Assembly: GCF_947502415.1 (NCBI RefSeq) | Contig: NZ_CANMZV010000022.1 | Coordinates: 1 to 64,000 of the forward strand | Reading direction: 5' to 3' | DNA: 64,000 nt | Source: an uncultured Photobacterium sp. | Lineage (GTDB): Bacteria; Pseudomonadota; Gammaproteobacteria; Enterobacterales; Vibrionaceae | In this document: piece by piece, positions 53,212-63,964 of the stretch | How positions within the stretch are numbered: the first letter of the stretch is position 1 | Layout of the letters: every line of letters starts with the position of its first letter | The notes under the pieces: generated by a model | The model's input: only the letters and a program-made list of their open reading frames with translations | The model's database searches: none | Told to the model about the DNA's origin: nothing | Made by a program: the position numbers and the translations under genes

Positions 53212-53879
53212 CGCATATATGCCTTGTTCAATTTCATTTCCGCCCAGTTCTGAATGCGGGTTAGGATTAGTACCATGACCCAGTACACTAGGGCGACAGC
53301 CAGGAAGGCTTCGAAGAACTTGAAGCTTGATGAGGCTTCCATTTGCGCCTTGGCCATGATTTCCGTCACCCCGAGCGTGAAGGCCAGTGAGGTCGATTTG
53401 ATCATGTCGATAAAGTAATTCATCAGTGACGGCAGCGCGACCCGGGTGGCTTGCGGCAGGATGATCCGGCGCATTGCCTGAAGTTCGGTCATGCCGATCG
53501 ATAAGCTGGCTTCTCGTTGGCTGCGGTCGATACCGATAATGGCGGCACGGATACTCTCGGCTTTGTAGGCGGCAAAGTGCAGGCTCAGGCCGATCACCGC
53601 AGCGCTGAAGGCATCAAGGCCGACGAACACGGGAAAGACCTGAGGCAGGCCGTAGTAAAGTAAAAACAGTTGCACCAGTAATGGGGTGCCGCGGAAGAAG
53701 CTGATATAGAGCTGACTTATCTGATCCGGCCCCGGGATTTTATACACCCGGATCAGCGCCAGTGTGACAGCAATCGCAAGGGCAAACAGCAGGCCCCAGA
53801 ATGCCATATTCAGTGTGGTACCCAGGTATTTCAATAAAATGGGCAACAACGATAGCATGTAGTTAAAATCAAAACCCAT
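53208..53879 (-). CDS. Polar amino acid (cystine-type) ABC transporter permease
   Basis: A 223-residue permease with about five membrane segments. The HisM/GlnP family core is visible: ISFFRGTPLLVQLFLLYYGLPQ (53-74 region), AAYKAESIRAAIIGIDRSQ and EAS...GMTELQAMRRIILPQA, the EAA loop that meets the ATPase. The pattern follows E. coli TcyL. It is between the ATPase and the binding-protein gene, on the same strand. Confidence 0.93.
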   Translation of the reverse strand: MGFDFNYMLSLLPILLKYLGTTLNMAFWGLLFALAIAVTLALIRVYKIPGPDQISQLYISFFRGTPLLVQLFLLYYGLPQVFPVFVGLDAFSAAVIGLSLHFAAYKAESIRAAIIGIDRSQREASLSIGMTELQAMRRIILPQATRVALPSLMNYFIDMIKSTSLAFTLGVTEIMAKAQMEASSSFKFFEAFLAVALVYWVMVLILTRIQNWAEMKLNKAYMR

Positions 53880-53922
53880 AGTGGTTCAGTATTCCATCGT
53901 CAGGGGGAGAGAAGCGATAAAG

Positions 53923-53940
53923 ACTCACCACGTAGTGAGC
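53923..53940 (-). terminator. Hairpin between binding protein and permease genes
   Basis: Arms CTCAC and GTGAG (53924-53928, 53935-53939) with an ACGT core; on the minus strand CTTTAT follows. Such intercistronic hairpins often raise binding-protein expression above that of the membrane parts. The stem is short. Confidence 0.35.
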
Positions 53941-53985
53941 CTTCATGTCTATGAACCGTTTAGATAAATGGTGCGATAGACTGGG

Positions 53986-54741
53986 TTACTGCGTAATATC
54001 AGCGGCAAACCACTTAACCGATATTTCTGCCAAGGTGCCGTCACGGCGCATGGCTTCTAAGGCCTGGTTTACTTCGTCGCGAAGTTTCTCGCCCTTGTTT
54101 CCTTTGATAAATGGCCAGGCGTTTTCGATTTTCTCAAAGGGTTCGCCTGCCAATTGCAGTGGTAGGTTGGCTTTTTTGATTAGCTCCACGGATGACAGGC
54201 GGTCCATGACAAACGCATCGGTGCGACCCAGTGCCACATCATGCTCGATACCGGTGTCATAGGTCTTAATATTGATTTTTCCGTCCTTATCCAGCTCGCG
54301 CAGCAGTTGTTCATAGTTCGAGCCCAGATTTACGCCAACGTTTTTTCCGTTAAGGTCGCCTGTGCTTTTGATGCTGTCATTGCCTTTTCGAACCACCAGC
54401 TGGGCACCGTCAATCACATAAGGAGTCGAAAACAGGTATTTGGCTTTACGTTCATCGGTGATGGTTATCTGATTCGAGATGGTATCGATACGACCGGTTT
54501 CCAAAAGGCCGAAAAGGCCAGAGAAGTTAGCGGTCACAAACTCAACGTTGTAGTCATTGCGCTTGCCTATTTCATTCCACAGATCCACCTCAAAGCCCTG
54601 CAGCTTGTCTTGTTTGACGAAAGTAAACGGAAAATAGCGTCCTGACATTCCGACTTTTACATCGGTGGCGGCCATGGCGGCTTGGCTGGCGGTCAAGGTT
54701 AGTGCTACGGCTGTCAGTGTTGTTTTTACCCAGCTTTTCAT
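53986..54741 (-). CDS. Polar amino acid (cystine-type) ABC transporter substrate-binding protein
   Basis: A 251-residue periplasmic protein of family 3. The signal peptide (1-24, ending AAMA) is followed by VKVGMSGRYFPFTF and the stretch with TISNQITITDERKAKYLFSTPY (about residues 93-114), GKNVGVNLGSNYEQLL, and the end DGTLAEISVKWFAADIT. These closely follow E. coli TcyJ (FliY), so L-cystine or a related sulfur amino acid is the likely ligand; other polar amino acids remain possible. First gene of the leftward operon, divergent from dnaA. Confidence 0.93.
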   Translation of the reverse strand: MKSWVKTTLTAVALTLTASQAAMAATDVKVGMSGRYFPFTFVKQDKLQGFEVDLWNEIGKRNDYNVEFVTANFSGLFGLLETGRIDTISNQITITDERKAKYLFSTPYVIDGAQLVVRKGNDSIKSTGDLNGKNVGVNLGSNYEQLLRELDKDGKINIKTYDTGIEHDVALGRTDAFVMDRLSSVELIKKANLPLQLAGEPFEKIENAWPFIKGNKGEKLRDEVNQALEAMRRDGTLAEISVKWFAADITQ

Positions 54742-54854
54742 CCTGTCTACTCCTCAGATGGCTGTGATGATTCTCTGTTTGCGACATCCTATACGGTTAT
54801 AACTGGCTTTCTTAAATAACGAAGAGTTATTAAAAATAACTAATTGTTTGCACC

Positions 54855-55010
54855 TTGATCCTAGTCGTTGTTAATAGAATTGTGGGTAAGGGTTGGTAAA
54901 ATTGTGCTGATCTTGCCGTTTGGTGTGCGATCTATGTGCATAAGTCCGATCTTATTCACTGGATCTGCGATCTCTTTGCTGGCGATCCTGAGCCAGCAGG
55001 TATAAAATTG
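54855..55010 (+). promoter_or_regulatory. dnaA control region with DnaA boxes and clustered GATC
   Basis: Between the ABC operon and dnaA there are three DnaA-type boxes: TTACCCACA (minus, 54889-54881), TTATGCACA (minus, 54943-54935) and TTATTCACT (plus, 54952-54960). Seven GATC sites lie within 130 bp (54857-54986). A candidate -10 TATAAA at 55001-55006 has a TTGCTG at a long 19-bp spacing. GCTGGC/GCCAGC (54978-54997) forms an inverted repeat in the promoter. Autoregulation by DnaA and sequestration by SeqA are inferred. Confidence 0.65.
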
Positions 55011-55050
55011 CATCCCTTTTTGTGTTTTGTTATTCAGTGTGGAGTCGAGC

Positions 55051-56454
55051 TTGTCATCTTCGCTTTGGTTGCAGTGCCTTCAACGCCTTCAGGAAGAACT
55101 CCCTGCAACAGAATTCAGTATGTGGGTTCGACCGCTTCAGGCCGAGTTAAACGGTAATTCGCTGACTTTGTTTGCGCCGAACCGCTTTGTGCTTGATTGG
55201 GTACGTGATAAGTACCTCAATAATATTAATCGTCTGCTGAATGAATTTTGCGGCAATGATGTACCTATGCTGCGCTTTGAGGTGGGGAGCCGTCCTGTTT
55301 CTGCACCACCTCCGCAACCGGTGGCCGCTCCTGCTCCGGTTGTCGCACCAGTAAGTCGGGTTCGTGATGATTCACCGGCTCGTACCTGGGAGCCTGCGCC
55401 GTCACCGGTGCAGCCGGAGTCTCCGGGTGGGTATCGTTCAAACGTTAATCCGAAACACAACTTCAACAATTTTGTTGAAGGTAAGTCGAACCAGCTTGGC
55501 CTGGCTGCCTGTCGGCAGGTGGCTGACAATCCGGGGGCGGCTTATAACCCGCTGTTCCTGTATGGTGGAACAGGCCTGGGTAAGACTCACCTGCTGCACG
55601 CTGTTGGCAATGCGATTGCGGATCGCAAGCCTAATGCCAAAGTGGTCTACATGCATTCCGAGCGTTTCGTACAGGATATGGTTAAGGCCCTGCAGAACAA
55701 TGCCATCGAAGAATTCAAACGCTATTACCGCAGTGTTGATGCGCTGCTGATCGATGACATTCAGTTCTTTGCCAATAAAGAGCGTTCGCAGGAAGAGTTT
55801 TTCCATACCTTTAATGCGTTGCTTGAAGGCAACCAGCAAATCATTCTGACCTCTGACCGCTACCCGCGCGAGATTAACGGGGTGGAAGACCGCCTTAAAT
55901 CGCGTTTTGGTTGGGGCTTGACGGTAGCTATTGAGCCACCGGAGCTGGAAACCCGTGTCGCGATCCTGATGAAGAAAGCCGAGGATCACAATATCCGCCT
56001 GGCTGACGAAGTTGCTTTCTTTATTGCCAAGCGCCTGCGCTCCAATGTGCGTGAGCTGGAAGGGGCGCTGAACCGTGTTATCGCCAATGCCAACTTTACT
56101 GGTCGGGCGATCACGATTGATTTTGTCCGTGAAGCCCTGCGAGATTTGCTTGCGCTTCAGGAAAAGTTGGTAACGATTGATAATATTCAGAAGACGGTAG
56201 CGGAATACTATAAAATAAAGATGGCTGATATGCTGTCTAAGCGCCGTTCGCGCTCCGTGGCTCGTCCGCGCCAGATGGCGATGGCCCTGGCGAAAGAATT
56301 GACTAACCACAGCCTGCCGGAAATCGGTGATGCTTTTGGTGGCCGCGACCATACCACGGTGCTGCACGCCTGCCGTAAGATCGAGCAGCTGCGTGAAGAA
56401 AGCCACGATATAAAAGAAGATTATTCAAACCTAATTAGAACACTGTCGTCTTGA
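55051..56454 (+). CDS. dnaA: Chromosomal replication initiator DnaA
   Basis: A 467-residue initiator, same length as E. coli. Domain I begins [20 protein letters not shown]; a Pro-rich domain II linker spans about 85-130. Domain III has Walker A GGTGLGKT (172-179) and Walker [10 protein letters not shown]. Domain IV ends with the DNA-binding signature [15 protein letters not shown]. The start is TTG (55051) with GGAG 6 nt upstream; this reproduces the Vibrio N-terminus, whereas the frame upstream adds unrelated residues. dnaN follows after one base. Confidence 0.97.
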   Translation: MSSSLWLQCLQRLQEELPATEFSMWVRPLQAELNGNSLTLFAPNRFVLDWVRDKYLNNINRLLNEFCGNDVPMLRFEVGSRPVSAPPPQPVAAPAPVVAPVSRVRDDSPARTWEPAPSPVQPESPGGYRSNVNPKHNFNNFVEGKSNQLGLAACRQVADNPGAAYNPLFLYGGTGLGKTHLLHAVGNAIADRKPNAKVVYMHSERFVQDMVKALQNNAIEEFKRYYRSVDALLIDDIQFFANKERSQEEFFHTFNALLEGNQQIILTSDRYPREINGVEDRLKSRFGWGLTVAIEPPELETRVAILMKKAEDHNIRLADEVAFFIAKRLRSNVRELEGALNRVIANANFTGRAITIDFVREALRDLLALQEKLVTIDNIQKTVAEYYKIKMADMLSKRRSRSVARPRQMAMALAKELTNHSLPEIGDAFGGRDHTTVLHACRKIEQLREESHDIKEDYSNLIRTLSS

Positions 56455-56455
56455 T

Positions 56456-57556
56456 ATGAAATTTACCGTCGAACGCGAACAACTATTAAAACCGCTGCAG
56501 CAGGTCTCTGGTGCCCTTGGCGGTCGTCCTTCTTTGCCTATTCTGGGCAATATTTTATTGCAGGTCGAAGATGGCTGCTTGTCGATGACAGGTACCGATC
56601 TGGAAGTGGAGCTGGTTGCCAAAGTGGCACTGGCTGCGGATTTCGAGCCGGGTGCAATCACTGTCCCGTCGCGTAAATTTCTCGACATTTGCCGTGGTCT
56701 GCCGGACAGCGCTAACATTGCCGTGAGCCTTGAAGGTGATCGCGTGCTCATTCGCTCCGGCCGTAGCCGCTATTCTTTGTCGACGTTGCCGGCAGCAGAT
56801 TTCCCGAATATTGATGACTGGCAGAGCGAGGTTGAAATGACCTTGCCGCAAGGCCAGCTGCGCCATTTGATCGACAGCACCCAGTTTTCGATGGCCCACC
56901 AGGATGTGCGTTATTACCTTAACGGTATGCTGTTTGAAACCGAAGGCAAGCACCTGCGATCGGTTTCGACTGACGGCCACCGTATGGCAGTGTGCGCCAC
57001 TGAGTTGGATATTGAGCCGCCGAGTAAGCAGATCATTGTTCCTCGTAAAGGGGTACTGGAGCTGGTTCGCTTGCTGGATACGCCGGATGCGATGGTGGAT
57101 ATCCGTTTCGGTAACTCGAACTTGCGTGCGGTGGTGAATAACTTCGTCTTTACGACCAAGCTGGTTGATGGGCGTTTCCCGGATTACCGCCGGGTAATGC
57201 CGCAAAATAGCACTAAGTCTGTTGAAGCCAGTTGTGATGAATTGCGCAAAGCGTTCTCTCGTGCGGCAATTTTGTCTAACGAGAAGTTCCGTGGTGTGCG
57301 CCTGAACTTGTCTAACGGCGAGATGCGCATCACAGCCAACAACCCTGAGCAGGAAGAGGCTGAAGAGTTTCTGGATGTGAGCTATGAGGGCGAGGAGCTG
57401 GAAATCGGCTTTAACGTAAATTACGTGCTAGATGTACTTAACACCCTCAAGTGTGAACAGGTACGCTGGTCGCTGACTGATGCTAACGCCAGTGCGCTGC
57501 TAGAAGATAGCGCTAACGGGGATGCTCTGTACGTTGTGATGCCAATCAGACTCTAG
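56456..57556 (+). CDS. dnaN: DNA polymerase III beta sliding clamp
   Basis: A 366-residue clamp, same length as E. coli. Three similar domains form half of the ring; N-terminus MKFTVEREQLLKPLQQVSGAL and C-terminus ALYVVMPIRL, which lines the protein-binding pocket. It tethers Pol III and recruits partners including Hda-type regulators of DnaA. It is one base after dnaA and three before recF. Confidence 0.98.
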   Translation: MKFTVEREQLLKPLQQVSGALGGRPSLPILGNILLQVEDGCLSMTGTDLEVELVAKVALAADFEPGAITVPSRKFLDICRGLPDSANIAVSLEGDRVLIRSGRSRYSLSTLPAADFPNIDDWQSEVEMTLPQGQLRHLIDSTQFSMAHQDVRYYLNGMLFETEGKHLRSVSTDGHRMAVCATELDIEPPSKQIIVPRKGVLELVRLLDTPDAMVDIRFGNSNLRAVVNNFVFTTKLVDGRFPDYRRVMPQNSTKSVEASCDELRKAFSRAAILSNEKFRGVRLNLSNGEMRITANNPEQEEAEEFLDVSYEGEELEIGFNVNYVLDVLNTLKCEQVRWSLTDANASALLEDSANGDALYVVMPIRL

Positions 57557-57559
57557 GGC

Positions 57560-58639
57560 ATGACACTTACTCGTCTAATCGTCAAAGATTTCCGAAACAT
57601 TGAAGCTTGCGACTTGTCTTTGTCGGCAAGCTTCAATTTTCTTGTCGGTGCTAACGGTAGCGGCAAGACCAGTGTCTTAGAGGCGATCTACTACCTTGGC
57701 CATGGCCGTTCTTTCCGTAGTCACCTGACAGGAAGGGTGATCCGGCATGAGCAACAAGAGTTGTTTGTTCATGGCCGGTTGCAGACTACCTCTAATATGG
57801 AGCTGCCGCTGGGGATCAATAAAAAGCGTGATGGTACCACCGAAGTCAAGATTGCTGGCGAAGGTGGTCAGAAGCTGGCTCAGCTGGCACAGGTACTGCC
57901 ACTGCAGCTGATCACCCCGGAAGGTTTTGACTTATTGATAGGGGGGCCGAAATACCGCCGCTCGTTTATCGATTGGGGGGTATTTCATGTTGAGCCTAAG
58001 TTTTACCATGCCTGGAGTCGGGTTAAGCGCCTGACCAAACAGCGCAATGCGTTATTGAAGACGGCCCGCAGCTATCGTGAGCTGAGCTATTGGGATCAGG
58101 AGCTGGCGCTGCTTGCTGAGGAGATCAGTGAGTGGCGCAGTCAGTACCTTGAGGCCGTCAAGCAAAAAGCCGCGGAGATCTGCCAGGGCTTTTTGCCTGA
58201 ATATGATATTCAGTTGGGGTACTACCGCGGCTGGGAAAAAGAAACACCTTATGCCGAGCTGCTAAAGCGTAATTTTGAACGTGATAGCCAGCTGGGTTAC
58301 ACCGCAAGCGGGCCACATAAGGCCGACTTGCGGATCAAGGTTGCCGGTACACCAGTTGAGGACGTATTGTCCCGTGGTCAGCTGAAGCTGATGGTTTGTG
58401 CCTTGCGATTGGCACAGGGACTTCACCTGACCGAAGCAACTGGTAAACCGTGTATATATTTAATTGATGATTTTGCTTCCGAGCTGGATAGCCATAGGCG
58501 TGCGCTGTTGGCGCAACGGTTAAAGGAAACCAACGCCCAGGTGTTCATCAGTGCGATCAGCAATGAGCAAATTGCCGAAATGCATGATGAAAATGGCAAG
58601 ATGTTTCATGTGGAACACGGTAAAATAACCGCAGGATAA
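57560..58639 (+). CDS. recF: DNA replication and repair protein RecF
   Basis: A 359-residue SMC-like ATPase (E. coli 357) acting with RecO and RecR to load RecA at gaps. Walker A is GANGSGKTS (30-38), the signature is [20 protein letters not shown], and Walker B is [12 protein letters not shown]. It ends [12 protein letters not shown]; the DNA coding MFHVEH contains a 14/16 match to parS (58602-58617). Gap of 19 nt to gyrB. Confidence 0.97.
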   Translation: MTLTRLIVKDFRNIEACDLSLSASFNFLVGANGSGKTSVLEAIYYLGHGRSFRSHLTGRVIRHEQQELFVHGRLQTTSNMELPLGINKKRDGTTEVKIAGEGGQKLAQLAQVLPLQLITPEGFDLLIGGPKYRRSFIDWGVFHVEPKFYHAWSRVKRLTKQRNALLKTARSYRELSYWDQELALLAEEISEWRSQYLEAVKQKAAEICQGFLPEYDIQLGYYRGWEKETPYAELLKRNFERDSQLGYTASGPHKADLRIKVAGTPVEDVLSRGQLKLMVCALRLAQGLHLTEATGKPCIYLIDDFASELDSHRRALLAQRLKETNAQVFISAISNEQIAEMHDENGKMFHVEHGKITAG

Positions 58640-58643
58640 TTAA

Positions 58644-61073
<2,430 letters not shown>

Positions 61074-61106
61074 CCCAGACGCCCAGGTTCAGAACGTAAT
61101 GCAGAA

Positions 61107-61136
61107 AACGCCGCTCTCAAGAGCGGCGTTTTTTTA
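61107..61136 (+). terminator. Terminator after gyrB
   Basis: Perfect 10-bp arms AACGCCGCTC and GAGCGGCGTT (61107-61116, 61121-61130) with a TCAA loop are followed by TTTTTT. It ends the dnaA-dnaN-recF-gyrB unit. Confidence 0.92.
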
Positions 61137-61250
61137 TCTATGTTTTTTACTCATGACTTTTTTGCGTTTTCTTCGTCAGTGTCTGTTGCGACGACGTTCT
61201 GAAAAAATAAGAGATTAGGCTACAGAGGAAAAAGAATATAAAAAATTTTC

Positions 61251-61281
61251 CTTGTGGGGTTGGAAAAGGTTCGTCCTATCC
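61251..61281 (+). promoter_or_regulatory. Possible heat-shock (sigma-32) promoter of ibpA
   Basis: CTTGTGG (61251-61257) and TCCTATCC (61274-61281), 16 bp apart, partly match the sigma-32 elements CTTGAAA and CCCCATnT. The match is weak. The leader to ibpA would be about 120 nt. Sequence 61140-61250 holds nothing else I recognise. Confidence 0.35.
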
Positions 61282-61384
61282 TTATATCTATTTATGAAGC
61301 GTTCGGTGCCATTGATTGGGCCGACGAAATATGGTTTGTCCCGAGGCGGAAAACCACTTCACTCATTTCATTATCGTTATATGT

Positions 61385-61407
61385 TTATTGCTTCAAGAGA
61401 AGGATAG
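61385..61407 (+). promoter_or_regulatory. ROSE-type RNA thermometer in the ibpA leader
   Basis: The hairpin TTATTGCTTC / GAAGGATAG with loop AAGA (61395-61398) buries the AAGGA ribosome-binding site. Its 5' arm holds TTGCT with G61390 left unpaired opposite GG, the hallmark of ROSE elements, which control ibpA and other small heat-shock genes. Weak A-U and G-U pairs at the base suit melting on warming. The ATG is 7 nt beyond AAGGA. Confidence 0.7.
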
Positions 61408-61411
61408 TATT

Positions 61412-61849
61412 ATGCGTAACCTAGATTTCACTCCTCTATACCGTTCTGCAATTGGCTTTGATCGTCTGTTCAATCAGATGGAAAAAAATGTCAGCAACAC
61501 AAATGCAGGCTACCCTCCCTATAATATTGAACAGCAGGATGAGCACCACTATCGCATTACAATGGCAGTGGCAGGCTTTGCGGAAGACCAGCTTGATATT
61601 ACTCAACAGCAAAACAAGCTGATTGTCCGTGGGACTCGTGAAGCGGCGAAAGACGAACATCAATACTTGTATCAGGGAATTGCCGAGCGTGATTTTGAAC
61701 GCAAGTTCCAGCTGGCTGATTACGTTAAAGTGATTGGTGCGGAAATGGAAAATGGTCTGCTGCACATCGATCTTGAACGAGATATCCCGGAAGAGCAGAA
61801 GCCGCGTAAGATTGCGATTAACGGTCCGCGTTTGTTGGAAACTGAATAA
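61412..61849 (+). CDS. ibpA: Small heat-shock chaperone IbpA (Hsp20)
   Basis: A 145-residue alpha-crystallin-type holdase that binds unfolding proteins for later refolding by DnaK/ClpB. N-terminus [20 protein letters not shown] matches E. coli IbpA; the alpha-crystallin domain runs from about residue 34 ([22 protein letters not shown]) to about 128. The C-terminal anchor motif is KIAING (I-x-I/V type). I chose the ATG at 61412 because of family match and AAGGA; the frame upstream begins at 61316. Only one ibp gene is present. Confidence 0.96.
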   Translation: MRNLDFTPLYRSAIGFDRLFNQMEKNVSNTNAGYPPYNIEQQDEHHYRITMAVAGFAEDQLDITQQQNKLIVRGTREAAKDEHQYLYQGIAERDFERKFQLADYVKVIGAEMENGLLHIDLERDIPEEQKPRKIAINGPRLLETE

Positions 61850-61871
61850 ACCGTCGTTCGGATAAGGTGTG

Positions 61872-61898
61872 AAAGGTCAGCTCTAGCTGGCCTTTTTT
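61872..61898 (+). terminator. Terminator of ibpA
   Basis: Arms AAAGGTCAGC and GCTGGCCTTT (one G-U pair) with a short TCTA loop, followed by TTTTTT within 61893-61898. It lies 22 bp after the ibpA stop. Confidence 0.88.
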
Positions 61899-61994
61899 AT
61901 TGCTGCCATTTCGCCGATAAATTTTCTTTTGAACCATAACTTGATTCATCTGCCAATTCTGTTTCCCACTATGCTTATTCTTAGTTAATTGCGA

Positions 61995-62020
61995 AGTTCT
62001 GTTTCACGTGAAACAGAACT
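61995..62020. promoter_or_regulatory. parS: parS centromere site 1
   Basis: TGTTTCACGTGAAACA (62000-62015) is a perfect parS 16-mer, and the palindrome extends to 26 bp (61995-62020). It is intergenic between ibpA and the next gene, 14.3 kb right of oriC. ParB from this window should load here. Confidence 0.95.
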
Positions 62021-62048
62021 GACTGTTGATGGGAGGAGAGCAGGGACT

Positions 62049-62438
62049 ATGTCGACCATTACACGTTATGTCAGTACAGATCTGGATATATTTTCTCGGC
62101 AGGATTTATCGACGCTGGCGGCTTTCTTCCAAGACTGTGTCTGCATCCTACACTGCGGTTGGCGGGAAGAGACACTGTTTCAATTATCGCTCGAGCTTGC
62201 CACTGATGATTATGCATCGATTGAATCTGATCTTGATGCTCTGCTGACAGCCGCAGAGCACCTGCCGGAAGAGCTAAAGCCGCTGTGGTGCTCAGCGCTT
62301 GAAGTTGACTTTAATTTGGTTTTTGAAGCAGGCGGTCACCACCGACATCGCGTCAAGATACCGGCTAGTTTGCTTAAGCGGGTGGTGGCACTAAACGGCA
62401 CTTTAAGTATCACGGCTTATCCATTAGATGCGGATTAA
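62049..62438 (+). CDS. Uncharacterised 129-residue acidic protein
   Basis: I do not recognise this protein. It has no signal peptide or membrane segment. The first half is mildly acidic with Cys30, Cys32 and Cys36 in the stretch DCVCILHCGWREE; the second half has the histidine-rich turn AGGHHRHRVKIP followed by a strand-like VALNGTLSITAYPLD. I chose the ATG at 62049 (MSTITRYVSTDLDIF) after AGGGA; an upstream start would read through parS. It stands between ibpA and avtA, where V. cholerae has the two adjacent. A small cytoplasmic alpha/beta protein is likely. Confidence 0.7.
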   Translation: MSTITRYVSTDLDIFSRQDLSTLAAFFQDCVCILHCGWREETLFQLSLELATDDYASIESDLDALLTAAEHLPEELKPLWCSALEVDFNLVFEAGGHHRHRVKIPASLLKRVVALNGTLSITAYPLDAD

Positions 62439-62521
62439 GTTGTAGCACTCGTTAAGTGCGACTAGCTAGTAACGGTAATTGCTACTGGCTTTTGAGAGGA
62501 TAGGAAAGTTGAGTGAGAAAG

Positions 62522-62545
62522 CAAAGCTGCCGGATGGCAGCTTTG
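62522..62545 (-). terminator. Terminator between the 129-residue gene and avtA
   Basis: Perfect 10-bp arms CAAAGCTGCC and GGCAGCTTTG (62522-62531, 62536-62545) with a GGAT loop; T-rich on the minus side (GCTTTCTC). It likely ends avtA and may also stop the rightward transcript. Confidence 0.75.
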
Positions 62546-62567
62546 AACAGAAAGAAAATGGAAACCG

Positions 62568-63821
62568 TTATTTGGTTTGCTGGTAGGCTTTTTTTACTTC
62601 GTCGGCGATGATGGCAATACCGCGTTTCATGTCGTCATCCGTTTGAACATAGTTCATACGAAGACACTCATGAGTATGGCTCCAGTTATCGTCGAGGCCA
62701 ATGAAGAAATATTCTCCGGGAACGATGAGTACCCCACGGGCTTTCAATCGTTGGTAAAGTGCCATGGTGGTGATAGGCAAGTCTTTAAACCAAAGCCAGA
62801 GAAACATCGCACCTTCTGGTTTGTGAATACGAAACCTGTCATCGGTTATAGCCGTTTGCAGCAATTCAACGGCATGTTGCGATTTACGCAGGTAGAAGGG
62901 TTTGATCACCGTTTCACTGAGCTGAAGCAGATCTTGGTTCTCAATCATTTTATGGGCTATCGCTGGGCCAACGCCTCCGGGAGCCAGGCTAAGTACGCCG
63001 TTCATATTGGCAATGGCGGTGGTCAGTTCTTCGCTGGCAATGACAATACCGCAACGAACGCCGGGCAAGCCAAGTTTGGACAAGCTCATGCACAGGATGG
63101 TGTTGTCATTCCAGAATGGGGTGACATCTTCAAAAATGATGTCCGGGAATGGCATGCCGTAGGCATTGTCGATAATGAGAGGAATATTGTGTTCACGTGC
63201 CAGTTCGTCAAGGTGACGAATCTCTTCGTCTGTCAGGACATTGCCGGTAGGGTTGGTCGGGCGTGAAGCACAGATAGCCCCGATGCTGTCATCAACAACT
63301 AAGTGGCTAAAGTCGATATGGTATTTAAATTGCCCATTGTTGAGCAGGGTGATCTCAGGACGGTAAGAAACAAACATATTATCGTCCAGGCCGGAATCAC
63401 CATAACCAATATACTCCGGCGCAAGTGGTAATAAGATTTTTTTATTACTGCCGTCACTGAACTTTCCCGCCAGTAAGTTGAACAAATTGAAGAAGGCATT
63501 TTGACTGCCATTAGTCAGGGCAATATTTTTAGCCGTAATATCCCAGCCATAAGTTGAGCGAAGCAGTTGGGCTAGGGCATTGAGAAACACGTTCTTGCCC
63601 TGGGGACCGTCATAATTTGTTAGTGCCGCAGTCAATTCACCTGTTGCAGTCATTTGCTCACAGAGCTGATTGAAATACTTAACCATGTCTGGGATTTGTG
63701 CCGGGTTGCCGCCACCGAGCATGATGGCATCAGGGTTACGCAAGCCGTCGTTTAAATCGTCCATTAGTTGGGTGATCCCCGAATAACGGGCGAACTTATT
63801 TCCGAATGTAGAAAACTCCAT
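62568..63821 (-). CDS. avtA: Valine-pyruvate aminotransferase
   Basis: A 417-residue class I PLP aminotransferase, same length as E. coli AvtA (transaminase C), interconverting valine and alanine. The PLP lysine is in CMSLSKLGLPGVRCG near residue 242; other fold-type I residues are TNGSQNAFF, SRPTNPTGN and IDNAYG. I chose the ATG at 63821 (MEFSTFGNKFARYSGI) with GGAAG upstream; the frame continues 78 nt beyond it. It links to the ilv pathway encoded elsewhere in this window. Confidence 0.96.
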   Translation of the reverse strand: MEFSTFGNKFARYSGITQLMDDLNDGLRNPDAIMLGGGNPAQIPDMVKYFNQLCEQMTATGELTAALTNYDGPQGKNVFLNALAQLLRSTYGWDITAKNIALTNGSQNAFFNLFNLLAGKFSDGSNKKILLPLAPEYIGYGDSGLDDNMFVSYRPEITLLNNGQFKYHIDFSHLVVDDSIGAICASRPTNPTGNVLTDEEIRHLDELAREHNIPLIIDNAYGMPFPDIIFEDVTPFWNDNTILCMSLSKLGLPGVRCGIVIASEELTTAIANMNGVLSLAPGGVGPAIAHKMIENQDLLQLSETVIKPFYLRKSQHAVELLQTAITDDRFRIHKPEGAMFLWLWFKDLPITTMALYQRLKARGVLIVPGEYFFIGLDDNWSHTHECLRMNYVQTDDDMKRGIAIIADEVKKAYQQTK

Positions 63822-63948
63822 TTTTACTTCCGACCTCAGTCTATTGCTCTTATCTATTATGATACTTCTACTGTATACATCATATTCACCAGTCAACATA
63901 CCTTATCAAGCCTGAGAGGGAAAGGGGCCTAAATCACTGGTCATAACG

Positions 63949-63964
63949 TGTTTCACGTGAAACC
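63949..63964. promoter_or_regulatory. parS: parS centromere site 2
   Basis: TGTTTCACGTGAAACC matches parS at 15 of 16 positions (last base C in place of A). It lies upstream of avtA, 16.2 kb right of oriC and about 1.95 kb from the first site. Spacing between clustered parS sites of this order is normal. Confidence 0.85.

Noticed and set aside
55438-56406. 322-codon frame on the minus strand inside dnaA
   Set aside because: Antisense shadow of a highly conserved gene; no ribosome-binding site and no family-like sequence.
56555-57205. 216-codon minus-strand frame inside dnaN
   Set aside because: Shadow of dnaN; basic, low-complexity-like translation typical of antisense frames.
61989-62048. 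Upstream start for the 129-residue protein through parS
   Set aside because: Would translate the parS palindrome; the ATG at 62049 has a ribosome-binding site, the upstream start has none.
62577-63266. 229-codon plus-strand frame inside avtA
   Set aside because: Antisense shadow of a complete aminotransferase gene.
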